Source of the DNA: F1-60-MAGs104 sp964355975 | GTDB lineage: Bacteria; Planctomycetota; Phycisphaerae; Phycisphaerales; SM1A02 | DNA length: 64,000 nucleotides | Assembly: GCA_964355975.1 (NCBI GenBank) | Contig: CAYHFW010000002.1 | Coordinates: 62,001 to 126,000 of the forward strand | Direction of reading: 5' to 3' | Shown: positions 54,244-62,313 of the stretch, in pieces | Layout: the number at the start of each line of letters is the position of its first letter | Numbering within the stretch: position 1 is the stretch's first letter | Position numbers and translations under genes: made by a program | The notes under the pieces: generated by a model | Databases searched by the model: none | Told to the model about the DNA's origin: nothing | Seen by the model: the letters and a program-made list of their open reading frames with translations, nothing else

Positions 54244-54538
54244 CCGTGTAGCCGAGCGAGCGGATCGCGGATTCGACTTTCGCTTCGAGGGCTGGGTCGG
54301 TCACTTCGACCCGCGCAGTGTGCTCTTCAAGCGAAACCTGCGCGCCTGAGACCCCTGCGATCTCTCGAACTTCTGCGTCGATCGCTGTCACGCATCCGTT
54401 GCAGTGCATTCCCTGCACATCAAAGACAAGGGTCGTGGTCTTTGGAGGCGGAGCACCCAGAGGGTCACACGCGCAGAGTGGCAGCGCGATGGAGATCAGT
54501 TTGAACATCGTTGGGAAGGTCATTGGCAAGCGTGGCAT
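54215..54538 (-). CDS. HMA-domain (heavy-metal-binding) small lipoprotein
   Basis: 107 residues from the ATG at 54538, which has AGAGG upstream; the longer frame to 55051 is an antisense shadow of nrnA. A lipoprotein-like leader (LISIALPLCAC, lipid Cys near residue 24) is followed by a single HMA domain with the metal motif GMHCNGCV, the GMxCxxC signature of copper chaperones and P1B-ATPase domains. A Cys-x-x-Cys metal site in a membrane-anchored periplasmic protein is unusual; most HMA chaperones are cytoplasmic. A copper-capture role is possible. It lies 11 nt downstream of nrnA and may share its transcript. The 3' end overlaps the RND gene. Confidence 0.85.
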   Translation of the reverse strand: MPRLPMTFPTMFKLISIALPLCACDPLGAPPPKTTTLVFDVQGMHCNGCVTAIDAEVREIAGVSGAQVSLEEHTARVEVTDPALEAKVESAIRSLGYTVKAMPAPQP

Positions 54539-54549
54539 GAGTGGACCTC

Positions 54550-55584
54550 TTAGGCGACTGGCGTGAGCGTCATTAACTCGCGCTCGACCTCGAACTGCGC
54601 CTGCTCGAAGGTCAACTTGAATTTCGCACCGGCAGCTTGGGTGTGGCCTCCACCTCCGAATCGCGCCGCAAACGCGTTGACATCGATGGTCGGCACTTTC
54701 GAGAGGGATGGCTTGCTGCGAAAACTTGCTTTGGTGAGAGTCGGCTCGGCCTCGGTGAGCACGATCGACATTCCGATCGATCCAATCGCGAGGGGAATGT
54801 TGACGAGCCCGCCGAGGTCTTCGGGAGTTGCGCCACTTTCTTTGAGATCGCGCAGTGAGATTCGCATCATCGCGACGCGACCATCGTGGTGAAACGTGAG
54901 CGAAGAGAGCGCGCGGGCCATGATGCCTAAACGAGCGGGTCGCCAGTTCTCTTCGAGGCGTTGATAGAGCGCAATCTTGTCGACACCGAGCCCGAGCAAG
55001 CGAGCGGCGAGTGCGTAGACCGCGGCATTGGCGCTCTGAAAGCGAAACCATCCTGTGTCGGTCGCGAGTCCTGCAAAGACCGCCTCGGCGATCGAGTAGT
55101 TCGCCGATGCGCCCGACGCAACCAGAGGCACGCCGAGTTCGTCGACAAGTTGAACAACAAGTTGTGTCGCCGATGCAAGCGACGGATTGACGACCCGAAC
55201 ACTTGCGATCTCGTCGCCGCGCGCGTGATGGTCGAGACCAATGACTCGTCCCGCCATCGCGCGAAGAAAGTCATGCAGTGGTTCGACTTGGCTCCACGCG
55301 CCCGTATCAACGAGCACGACGAGATCAGTGGTCGCACTCGGCATCACCGCTGGCGCCACGAGCACTTCGCTCGGCAGCGCAAGGGACATGATGTTTGCTT
55401 CGACGCTACCGGTAAAGAATGCATCGACCTGCTTGCCGATCGCACGCAGCGCACGCGCGAGCGCGAGCACCGATCCTGCGGCATCGCCATCGGGCTTGGC
55501 ATGGGTGAGAATCGTGATGTGCCCTGCCGCTCGCAACAGTGCGGCAATCGTTGGCAGGTCAGACGTTGAAACGTACTGGCTCAC
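54550..55584 (-). CDS. nrnA: DHH-family bifunctional oligoribonuclease/PAP phosphatase
   Basis: A 344-residue NrnA-type phosphodiesterase. The DHH domain shows ILTHAKPDGDAAGSVLAL, LVDTGAWSQV and GLDHHARGD, the manganese-binding motifs. The DHHA1 domain ends with GGGGHTQAAG, the RNA-end-binding loop. Family members degrade 2-5-nt RNA fragments, dephosphorylate pAp and can cleave linear cyclic-dinucleotide products. The start ATG overlaps the ribF stop by 4 nt. This ribF-nrnA pairing is widespread in bacteria, often beside rbfA and truB, which are absent here. The HMA lipoprotein follows 11 nt later. Confidence 0.94.
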   Translation of the reverse strand: MSQYVSTSDLPTIAALLRAAGHITILTHAKPDGDAAGSVLALARALRAIGKQVDAFFTGSVEANIMSLALPSEVLVAPAVMPSATTDLVVLVDTGAWSQVEPLHDFLRAMAGRVIGLDHHARGDEIASVRVVNPSLASATQLVVQLVDELGVPLVASGASANYSIAEAVFAGLATDTGWFRFQSANAAVYALAARLLGLGVDKIALYQRLEENWRPARLGIMARALSSLTFHHDGRVAMMRISLRDLKESGATPEDLGGLVNIPLAIGSIGMSIVLTEAEPTLTKASFRSKPSLSKVPTIDVNAFAARFGGGGHTQAAGAKFKLTFEQAQFEVERELMTLTPVA

Positions 55585-56459
55585 GCCCCCACCTTTGCGC
55601 AGTCAAGCGTGATTTGAGCAACGAGTGCATCCACCGAATCAAATCGCATCATTTCTCGAATCCACCGCGTGAATGAAACCCGCAGCGTTTGGCCGTAGAG
55701 GTTGCTTTCGAATGGGAGTGCGGGCATGTGCACCTCGAGCGTACGCGGGCACGCACCAAAGGTCGGGTTCGTGCCGATGCTCGCCGCGCCCACCCAGTGT
55801 TGGCCGCACCCGTCATCAACTGAAACTTCATAGACCCCATCCGCTGGCAGCACCGAATCGCACTGCGAAATGTTGGCCGTTGGGAATCCGAGGGTTCGCC
55901 CGCGCCGATCGCCCTCAACGACCACTCCACTCACAGAGTGCGGGCGCCCCAAGAGAATGCGCGCATCGGCAACTCGACCGCGCGCGAGCAACCACCGCGC
56001 CATCGAACTTCGCGCGCAGACAATCTGGCCATCATGCAGCCCGACATCGACCTCGTCGACCACGATGGTGCGAAAGTTCAATTGCGCACCGAGTTCGCGC
56101 AGCGTCTCGACCGTGCCACTGCGGTTGCGTCCGAATCGAAAGTCCGGCCCCTCAACAATGTTGGAGAATTGAAGATGTTTGTGGAGTGCCTCGATGAACT
56201 CCTGCGGCGACTGACGCAAGAGCACCTCGCTCACCTGCAGCGATTCAACGCGCGTCACACCTGCCGCGATGAGAAGTTGCTCGCGGCGCGCATTTGACGT
56301 CAACCGTGCTGGAGTTTCACGCTTCGTGAATTGTGCTGGATGCGCGTCAAAGGTGACTGCAATAACCGCCCCCCCCGCTGAAATGTTGCATGCTGCGCGA
56401 ATGAGTGCTTGATGTCCGACATGGACGCCGTCGAAATTTCCAAGAATGGTTGTCGTCAT
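55581..56459 (-). CDS. ribF: Bifunctional riboflavin kinase/FAD synthetase
   Basis: A 292-residue enzyme that makes FMN and then FAD. The N-terminal adenylyltransferase domain begins LGNFDGVHVGHQALI (the HxGH nucleotide motif) and contains VEGPDFRFGRNRSGTV. The C-terminal kinase domain (about 165-290) has GVVVEGDRRGRTLGFPTANI, ASIGTNPTFG and SNLYGQTLRVSF. Length and layout match RibF. It is first in a ribF-nrnA-HMA operon and is divergent from the glutamate dehydrogenase gene with 47 bp between starts. Confidence 0.95.
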   Translation of the reverse strand: MTTTILGNFDGVHVGHQALIRAACNISAGGAVIAVTFDAHPAQFTKRETPARLTSNARREQLLIAAGVTRVESLQVSEVLLRQSPQEFIEALHKHLQFSNIVEGPDFRFGRNRSGTVETLRELGAQLNFRTIVVDEVDVGLHDGQIVCARSSMARWLLARGRVADARILLGRPHSVSGVVVEGDRRGRTLGFPTANISQCDSVLPADGVYEVSVDDGCGQHWVGAASIGTNPTFGACPRTLEVHMPALPFESNLYGQTLRVSFTRWIREMMRFDSVDALVAQITLDCAKVGA

Positions 56460-56494
56460 CGGCAGATTGGCTCACATTCGAGCGAGCGAGCGGG

Positions 56495-56500
56495 TAGTTT
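56495..56500 (+). promoter_or_regulatory. Candidate -10 element directly upstream of the glutamate dehydrogenase start
   Basis: TAGTTT ends 6 nt before the ATG (intervening TACGGG, no Shine-Dalgarno sequence). The spacing would place the transcription start on the ATG, as for enolase. Confidence 0.3.
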
Positions 56501-56506
56501 TACGGG

Positions 56507-59461
56507 ATGACCTCTGCGCAATCAACTGATGTTCTTCAGCACGCTTCGAAGGCCGACGGGCTTTTGAAGTCGCTCACCGACGAGTTTCGCTCGACCGCGA
56601 GCGAGATTGTGCCTTGGTTTCTTGACAACATGCCATCGATGTATTTTCAAGACACCTCTGAAGAGGCTCAGCGTGTGCACTTGCGTTCGATTTTGGCGGC
56701 ACGCGCATCGGGGCGCCCCGTCGATGTGATGCTTCGAGGCACGGATGGCAACACGATGACTGCGATTCGCGCGGGCAACCGTTCGGGAGTCCTCGCGGAC
56801 ATCGTGCGCGATCTTCCCCTTGACGCCTCGCTGCGTGCAGCGAAGATTCACTCATCGAAGGATGGCACCCTGGTCATCGATACGTTTGAATTCGGCGAAC
56901 AGGAGCTGTTCGATCCCAGCACCGCCGCACAAGCCGCTGCGGTCGCAAACACGATCGCATTCGCCAAGCGTGAGCATGCGTCGATCAACATCGACCGGCT
57001 GAGGGGTTATCTCGCGGGTTGCTCGGCGCGCTATCTGCTCACGCTGACTCCGCTGCGAATCTGCCGACACTTCGAGTTGTTTTGCACGATTTCGGGCAGC
57101 GACAAACCCGTGGTCTCGCTCGAAACCGAATCCGACCCAACAACGAGCAGAATCACGTTTGCCGCATCGAATGCACGCATGCGCACGATGCTCGAGCGCG
57201 CCGCGCGAATGTTGACTCGCAACAATGTCAACATCACGCGCGCGCATCTTGACATCGTGCAGGATCCTCCGCATGGCTCGGTGACATTTGTTGGATTCAT
57301 CGTGCAGTGGGCAAACCAGACGCGCATTGACGCGAACGATCCACGCTGGGTCACGGTCAAGAATGAGTTGCTGCGCATCAAGTGGATGGACTTTCGCGCG
57401 CTCGAGGTGCTCGGCCGACGCCCAGAATTCACGCTGAATGAAGGGGAACTCATCGGAGCGTTTGCTGACCTCATTCGCCACATGCTCAGCCCAACCGATC
57501 CGCTTGCGTTCAGCCGCGACCGGGTGACTGCCACGCTCGAAGGCCGAGTCGCGCTCACCCGACCAATCCTTGCCCTCTTCACCGAGCGGTTCAATCCTGA
57601 TTCACCCACCGATGATCGCGCGTTCGAGAGCAACAGCGAGAAGATCGCTTTGCAGATTGCCGCGGTCAATGACTCTGATGATTCGCGCGAGATTTTTGCG
57701 GCATTCCTGCGCGCGGTGCGAGCAGTTCGCCGCACGAATTACTACGTTCCAGGCCGCTTTTCGTTTGCGCTGAGACTCGATCCAACACTGCTTGTCGGAC
57801 CGACCCGTCCCGAGACACCCTTCGGAGTCTTCTTCGTGAACGGCCGTGGATTTCACGGCTTCCACGTGCGATTCAAAGAGATCGCGCGCGGCGGCCTGCG
57901 TGTCGTCAAGCCAGCAACTGCCGTGTTGTTTGAGCGCGAGTCAGAGCGACTCTTCGACGAGGTCTACGGACTCGCCTTCGCGCAGCAATTGAAGAACAAG
58001 GACATTCCTGAGGGTGGAGCGAAGGCAGCCATTGTGCTCGAGCCGCCGGCCGAAACAAATCGATGCGTCAAAGCATTCGTGGATGGAATCCTCGACCTCA
58101 TCACCCCAGAACCAGCGACCCGCTCGAAGATCGTCGATCGACTTGGACTCGAAGAGTTCATCTTTCTCGGCCCCGACGAAAACATCACGCCGATGCACAT
58201 CGAGTGGATCGTCTCACACGCCGCACGCCGCAAGTACCCCCTTGCAAATGCCTTCATGAGTTCGAAACCCAACGGCGGAATCAACCACAAGGAATACGGC
58301 GTCACGAGCGAAGGAGTCAATGTCTTCCTGCGCATCGCGCTGATGTCACAGGGGATTGACCCAACCAAGCAACGCTTCACGGTCAAGATCACAGGCGGCC
58401 CCGATGGAGATGTCGCAGGAAACATGATGCGCATCCTCGACCGCGACTATGGCACAAACGCCTGCATCGTTGGAATTGCCGATGGAAGCGGAGTTGGAGA
58501 AGATCCAAACGGCCTCGACCACGCTGAACTTGCCCGACTCTTTCATGCTGGGCTCCCCATAGCAGCGTTCAATACATCGGCGCTCTCGCCGAGTGGTCGC
58601 GTCGTCAAGGCGGATAGTCCAGAAGGCGTGCAGCTTCGCAACACATTGCATAATCGCCTTGCCGCGGATGCGTTCATCCCTGGAGGCGGGCGCCCCGCAA
58701 CGATCAACGATCGAAATTGGCGCGAGTTCTTGATGGCTGATGGCAAGCCGTCGAGTCCGCTCATCGTCGAGGGAGCAAATCTCTTTCTCACACCTGAAGC
58801 GCGTATTGAACTCACCAAGGCTGGCACACTGATCATCAAAGATTCGAGTGCGAACAAGTGCGGCGTCATGTGCTCGAGTTTCGAGATTGCCGAGAGCATG
58901 CTGCTCAACGAGGAGCAGTTTCTGACGATCAAGCCAGCGTTTGTGGCACAGGTGCTTGAGAAATTGCGCGAAGCTGCAAGACAGGAGGCAGTGATCTTGC
59001 TCGGCGAGGGACGGCGCCATCCATCGATCCCACTTCCTGAGTTGTCAACCAAACTCTCTCGCGCGATCAACGCGGCGGCAGATGCGATCAAGCCTGCTGT
59101 TGCGAGTTGGGCGATCGACGACCGCGAACTCTTTCGCGAGGTGATTCTGCACCACATGCCGAAAGAACTTGCTTCGACCGTCGGAGAGAGGCTCTTCACT
59201 GAGTTGCCCGCTCCATACCTCGAGTGGGTCGTCGCGAAGGGCGTTGCGAGCAGCATCGTCTACCGCGAGGGAATTGACTTCTTCGCGTCGATGGAATCCA
59301 CGGCCGTTGCAGAGATTGCCCTGCGATATCTGCGCAAGGAACGAGAGACTCGCGCACTCATCCGCGAAGTGCAATCGAGCACTCTGACCCACGGAGCACG
59401 CATTGCGGCATTGCTCGAGCGGGCGGGCACACGCGCCGCGCTGCTCGAGACCGAAACCTAA
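56507..59461 (+). CDS. Large NAD-type glutamate dehydrogenase
   Basis: A 984-residue enzyme of the large GDH group (GDH-115-like). The N-terminal half (about 1-430) is a regulatory region with ACT-like elements. The catalytic half has RFKEIARGGLRVV and LKNKDIPEGGAKAAIVL with the substrate-binding Lys, then an NAD-binding region (ITGGPDGDVAGNMMRIL, LIVEGANLFLTPEAR) typical of the family. It converts glutamate to 2-oxoglutarate and ammonia with NAD. It is shorter than the 1600-residue GDH-180 type of Proteobacteria and closer to the roughly 1000-residue forms. The MuiA-like gene starts 13 nt after the stop. Confidence 0.9.
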   Translation: MTSAQSTDVLQHASKADGLLKSLTDEFRSTASEIVPWFLDNMPSMYFQDTSEEAQRVHLRSILAARASGRPVDVMLRGTDGNTMTAIRAGNRSGVLADIVRDLPLDASLRAAKIHSSKDGTLVIDTFEFGEQELFDPSTAAQAAAVANTIAFAKREHASINIDRLRGYLAGCSARYLLTLTPLRICRHFELFCTISGSDKPVVSLETESDPTTSRITFAASNARMRTMLERAARMLTRNNVNITRAHLDIVQDPPHGSVTFVGFIVQWANQTRIDANDPRWVTVKNELLRIKWMDFRALEVLGRRPEFTLNEGELIGAFADLIRHMLSPTDPLAFSRDRVTATLEGRVALTRPILALFTERFNPDSPTDDRAFESNSEKIALQIAAVNDSDDSREIFAAFLRAVRAVRRTNYYVPGRFSFALRLDPTLLVGPTRPETPFGVFFVNGRGFHGFHVRFKEIARGGLRVVKPATAVLFERESERLFDEVYGLAFAQQLKNKDIPEGGAKAAIVLEPPAETNRCVKAFVDGILDLITPEPATRSKIVDRLGLEEFIFLGPDENITPMHIEWIVSHAARRKYPLANAFMSSKPNGGINHKEYGVTSEGVNVFLRIALMSQGIDPTKQRFTVKITGGPDGDVAGNMMRILDRDYGTNACIVGIADGSGVGEDPNGLDHAELARLFHAGLPIAAFNTSALSPSGRVVKADSPEGVQLRNTLHNRLAADAFIPGGGRPATINDRNWREFLMADGKPSSPLIVEGANLFLTPEARIELTKAGTLIIKDSSANKCGVMCSSFEIAESMLLNEEQFLTIKPAFVAQVLEKLREAARQEAVILLGEGRRHPSIPLPELSTKLSRAINAAADAIKPAVASWAIDDRELFREVILHHMPKELASTVGERLFTELPAPYLEWVVAKGVASSIVYREGIDFFASMESTAVAEIALRYLRKERETRALIREVQSSTLTHGARIAALLERAGTRAALLETET

Positions 59462-59474
59462 ACGGAGGCATCTC

Positions 59475-61241
59475 ATGACATCACTCTTTCGCTCGCTCGT
59501 AATCGCTTCGATCAGCGTTGCATCTACTGTCTATGCGCAGGAGGATGCATCCGACATTGATCCAACAGTCGCTCAAGAGCGCATTGTCGATGCGAAGATC
59601 GAGGCGGTCGTGCTCTATCAAGGGCGCGCCGCGGTCACGCGGGTCACAACCCAAACTCTCACTCCAGGCATCTGGAAACTTCGATTTGATGCCCTGCCTC
59701 TCACCATCCAACCAGACACCCTCGAAGCGAAGTGCAGCACGGGACGAATTCTTTCGGTTGACTTCGCACTGCGCCCGGTGGCGGATGCGGCGTCGACGCC
59801 AGAAGCTGCTGCACTCGATGCGCAGATCTTGAAACTAAATCAAACGATCGCTGCAGCCGCAGATGGCCTCGCAGGGCTTCAGAACGAACTCAAAGTGATC
59901 GAATCGGTGGGAGTGCGCGCATCTGCAGATGCTGGAAAGGATGCGGGCACGGCAAAACTCGATCTCGCGAGTTTGGACAGCCAACTGACTTGGATGGCAG
60001 CACAACGCGCGCGCGTTTCGAGCGCGACCCGTGAGGTGCTCGAGCGCACCGAGCTGCTGCGCAAAGACCTTGTCGCCGCACAGTCGCGTCGCAGTGCGCT
60101 CGGCGGTCAAGGAACGGCTGTGCCGAGTGCCGAAGTGCTGCTTGCCGTGACGACCGAGGGGGCGCTCTCCCTGCGCCTCTCCTACCTCGTGACCGATGCG
60201 CGCTGGGAGCCCGCGTATTCATTTCGCGCCGCGCCAGACCGCAATGCGATGACGATTGAGTTTGATGCGGTCGTCATTCAACATTCGGGCGAAGATTGGA
60301 AGGGCGTTCGCCTCTCGCTTTCGACCGCGCGTCCATCGCGCGCTGCGAGCCCGGTGGCTGTGACTCCCTGGTATGTCAATGTTCGCGATCCGAGGCCACC
60401 TGTGAGCGAGGGTTTTGCAGCGGCGCCAATGGTGGTATCCGCAACCGCTCCTGAGCCCGCGTCGGCGGAGATGCCGGGCGAGGTGGATGCATCGGGCATG
60501 GCGGGCAGGCGCCGTATGGTCGCGGAGAAACGCAAGTCACTCGCGAAAGACATGAGCGTTGATGCCGCCGTTGGTGGATCGGGTCCGAGCGTGACGTACA
60601 CCATCGCACTTCCGTTTGACGCTCCAAGCGATGATCAACTGAGGCGGCGCGCGCGCATCGCATCGTTCGATGCGCCAAGTCAATTCGTCTATCAGGCACA
60701 GCCGGTCGTCTCGGAGGGATCTTTTCTGCGCGGCACCCTCACGAATACAAGCGCTTTTCAGCTCTTGCCAGGGCGCGCATCAGTCTTCGTCGGTGCGGAC
60801 TATGTCGGCGCAACATCGTTTGCAGGCGCGTCGCCAAAGCAAGAGTTTGAGGTTTTCTTTGGGGCCGATCCCGCAGTCATGGTTCGGCGCGAACTCATCA
60901 AGCGCGAAGATCGGCAGTCAGGTCTCTTCGGCGGCGGGCTCGACAGCGTGAGCGATTACCGCATCACGCTGTCCAACGGAACGGGACGATCGATTCAGGT
61001 CGAACTGCTCGATCGCCATCCGGTTAGTCGGAGTGACAAAGTTGAAGTTCGGATTCTCAACCTCTCGTCGCCTCTTTCAACGAACGCTCTGTATGTCGCA
61101 AAGGAACTCCCGCAGGGAATCATGCGGTGGGATCTTGTGGTGCCACCAACTCCCACAGGAAGCGAAGGCACCACCATCACTTGGTCGGTCATCGTGAGTC
61201 GATCGAAGGACATCGACATCACGCCACTTCCCAGCGAGTGA
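59475..61241 (+). CDS. Exported MuiA-family (DUF4140/DUF4139) protein
   Basis: 588 residues from the ATG at 59475, with GGAGG 5 nt upstream. A signal peptide (SLVIASISVASTVYA) is followed by a DUF4140 domain (about 40-105; AVVLYQGRAAVTRV), a helical coiled-coil (about 115-200) and a DUF4139 domain (about 210-585; AEVLLAVTTEGALSLRLSYL, WEPAYSFRA, LSNGTGRSIQVELLDRHPVS). These proteins were named for mucoidy inhibition but have no known biochemical activity. The C-terminus is a beta-rich MAPEG-free soluble domain. It is co-directional with the GDH gene and converges with the isomerase-like gene at 61274. Confidence 0.88.
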   Translation: MTSLFRSLVIASISVASTVYAQEDASDIDPTVAQERIVDAKIEAVVLYQGRAAVTRVTTQTLTPGIWKLRFDALPLTIQPDTLEAKCSTGRILSVDFALRPVADAASTPEAAALDAQILKLNQTIAAAADGLAGLQNELKVIESVGVRASADAGKDAGTAKLDLASLDSQLTWMAAQRARVSSATREVLERTELLRKDLVAAQSRRSALGGQGTAVPSAEVLLAVTTEGALSLRLSYLVTDARWEPAYSFRAAPDRNAMTIEFDAVVIQHSGEDWKGVRLSLSTARPSRAASPVAVTPWYVNVRDPRPPVSEGFAAAPMVVSATAPEPASAEMPGEVDASGMAGRRRMVAEKRKSLAKDMSVDAAVGGSGPSVTYTIALPFDAPSDDQLRRRARIASFDAPSQFVYQAQPVVSEGSFLRGTLTNTSAFQLLPGRASVFVGADYVGATSFAGASPKQEFEVFFGADPAVMVRRELIKREDRQSGLFGGGLDSVSDYRITLSNGTGRSIQVELLDRHPVSRSDKVEVRILNLSSPLSTNALYVAKELPQGIMRWDLVVPPTPTGSEGTTITWSVIVSRSKDIDITPLPSE

Positions 61242-61273
61242 TCGGCCGCTGAGCGCAATCATCGAGTCTGCTC

Positions 61274-62266
61274 TCACGTCCACCAAGGCTTCGCAGGCGG
61301 CTCTTCGATGATCACATCTTTGAGAAATCGCACCGCGCGACGGAATCCTTCGTCGACACTCATGAGCGCATCCTCATGTTCGATCGAAAGAACATGGTCA
61401 TATCCGTACCGTCGAAGCATCGCGACGAATGGCTTCCAGAACTCATGTCCGTGACCATCACCACACGTGCGAAAGTTCCATGATCGCGCAGTGAGCGCGC
61501 CATATGGACGCGTGTCGAGGTAGCCGTTGCGCGGTCCCTCATGCCGATCGAGTTCGGTGTCTTTGGCGTGCACATAGAAAAGCAGCCCGGCTTCGCCGAG
61601 AACCTTTGCAGCGAGCACTGGGTCGATCCCCTGCCAGAAGAAATGAGATGGATCGAGATTCGCACCGAGATTCGGCTTGCCCTTGATTCCCGATGCGGCC
61701 ATTGCGCGGCGCGAAAGTTGAATGAGAGTCTCAGGGTTGTAGGCGCAGAAGCCTGGGTGTCCTTCCCATGCGGTGCGCACCCCGTGCGTTCGACAGAGCT
61801 TCGCCTGTGCCGCCCAATGGGGAACGAGCACATCGTCCCACTGATACTTCAGCGTCTGAGAAAACTCACCGGGCCAAGGACAAGTGACCCAGTTTGGACT
61901 CTTGTCGCCCTTTGCGCCGCCGGGGCATCCTGAAAAAGTGATGACGATGTCGGTGCCAAGTTTGGGAGCGAGCTTCACAGCTGCGACGTAGGCGTTGTGA
62001 TGCACGCGCGCAATCGTGCGATCAGGATGGACTGGATTTCCATGCACCGCGAGCCCTGAGAGTTCAAGCCCGTGATCTTTGAGGAGTGACTTGATTCGCT
62101 CCTGCGCGCGACGATCGGAGAGCACCGTCGATGGCTCAAAGAACGGCTTGCCGGGATAGGCGCCAACCGGAAGTTCAATCGCGCCAAGCCCCTGCTCGGC
62201 ACACAATCGAACGACTTCTTCGAGGGAACGACCAGCAAAGAGCGCAGACATCACTCCGAGTTTCAT
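61274..62266 (-). CDS. Sugar phosphate isomerase/epimerase-like TIM barrel (AP endonuclease family 2)
   Basis: 330 residues from the ATG at 62266 (MKLGVMSALF); a longer frame starts at 62299. The fold elements of the xylose-isomerase-like TIM barrel are visible: LGVMSALFAG, GLGAIELPVG, GLELSGLAVHGNPVHPD, then VRTAWEGHPGFCAYNP and GANLDPSHFFWQG, and HAKDTELDR near the C-terminus with a final LSIEHEDALM. Glu and His ligands for a divalent metal sit in WEGHPG, DPSHFFW, HAKDTE and EHED. Planctomycetes have many such proteins acting on sugars or inositols; the substrate cannot be inferred. Confidence 0.85.
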   Translation of the reverse strand: MKLGVMSALFAGRSLEEVVRLCAEQGLGAIELPVGAYPGKPFFEPSTVLSDRRAQERIKSLLKDHGLELSGLAVHGNPVHPDRTIARVHHNAYVAAVKLAPKLGTDIVITFSGCPGGAKGDKSPNWVTCPWPGEFSQTLKYQWDDVLVPHWAAQAKLCRTHGVRTAWEGHPGFCAYNPETLIQLSRRAMAASGIKGKPNLGANLDPSHFFWQGIDPVLAAKVLGEAGLLFYVHAKDTELDRHEGPRNGYLDTRPYGALTARSWNFRTCGDGHGHEFWKPFVAMLRRYGYDHVLSIEHEDALMSVDEGFRRAVRFLKDVIIEEPPAKPWWT

Positions 62267-62313
62267 GGTCGCGCAAGCGTATCTCGTACACTCGTGCATG
62301 GGTCAGTTCATCC

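Noticed and set aside
54539..55051. 278-residue version of the HMA protein
   Set aside because: The extra part overlaps nrnA on the same strand in another frame and lacks homology.
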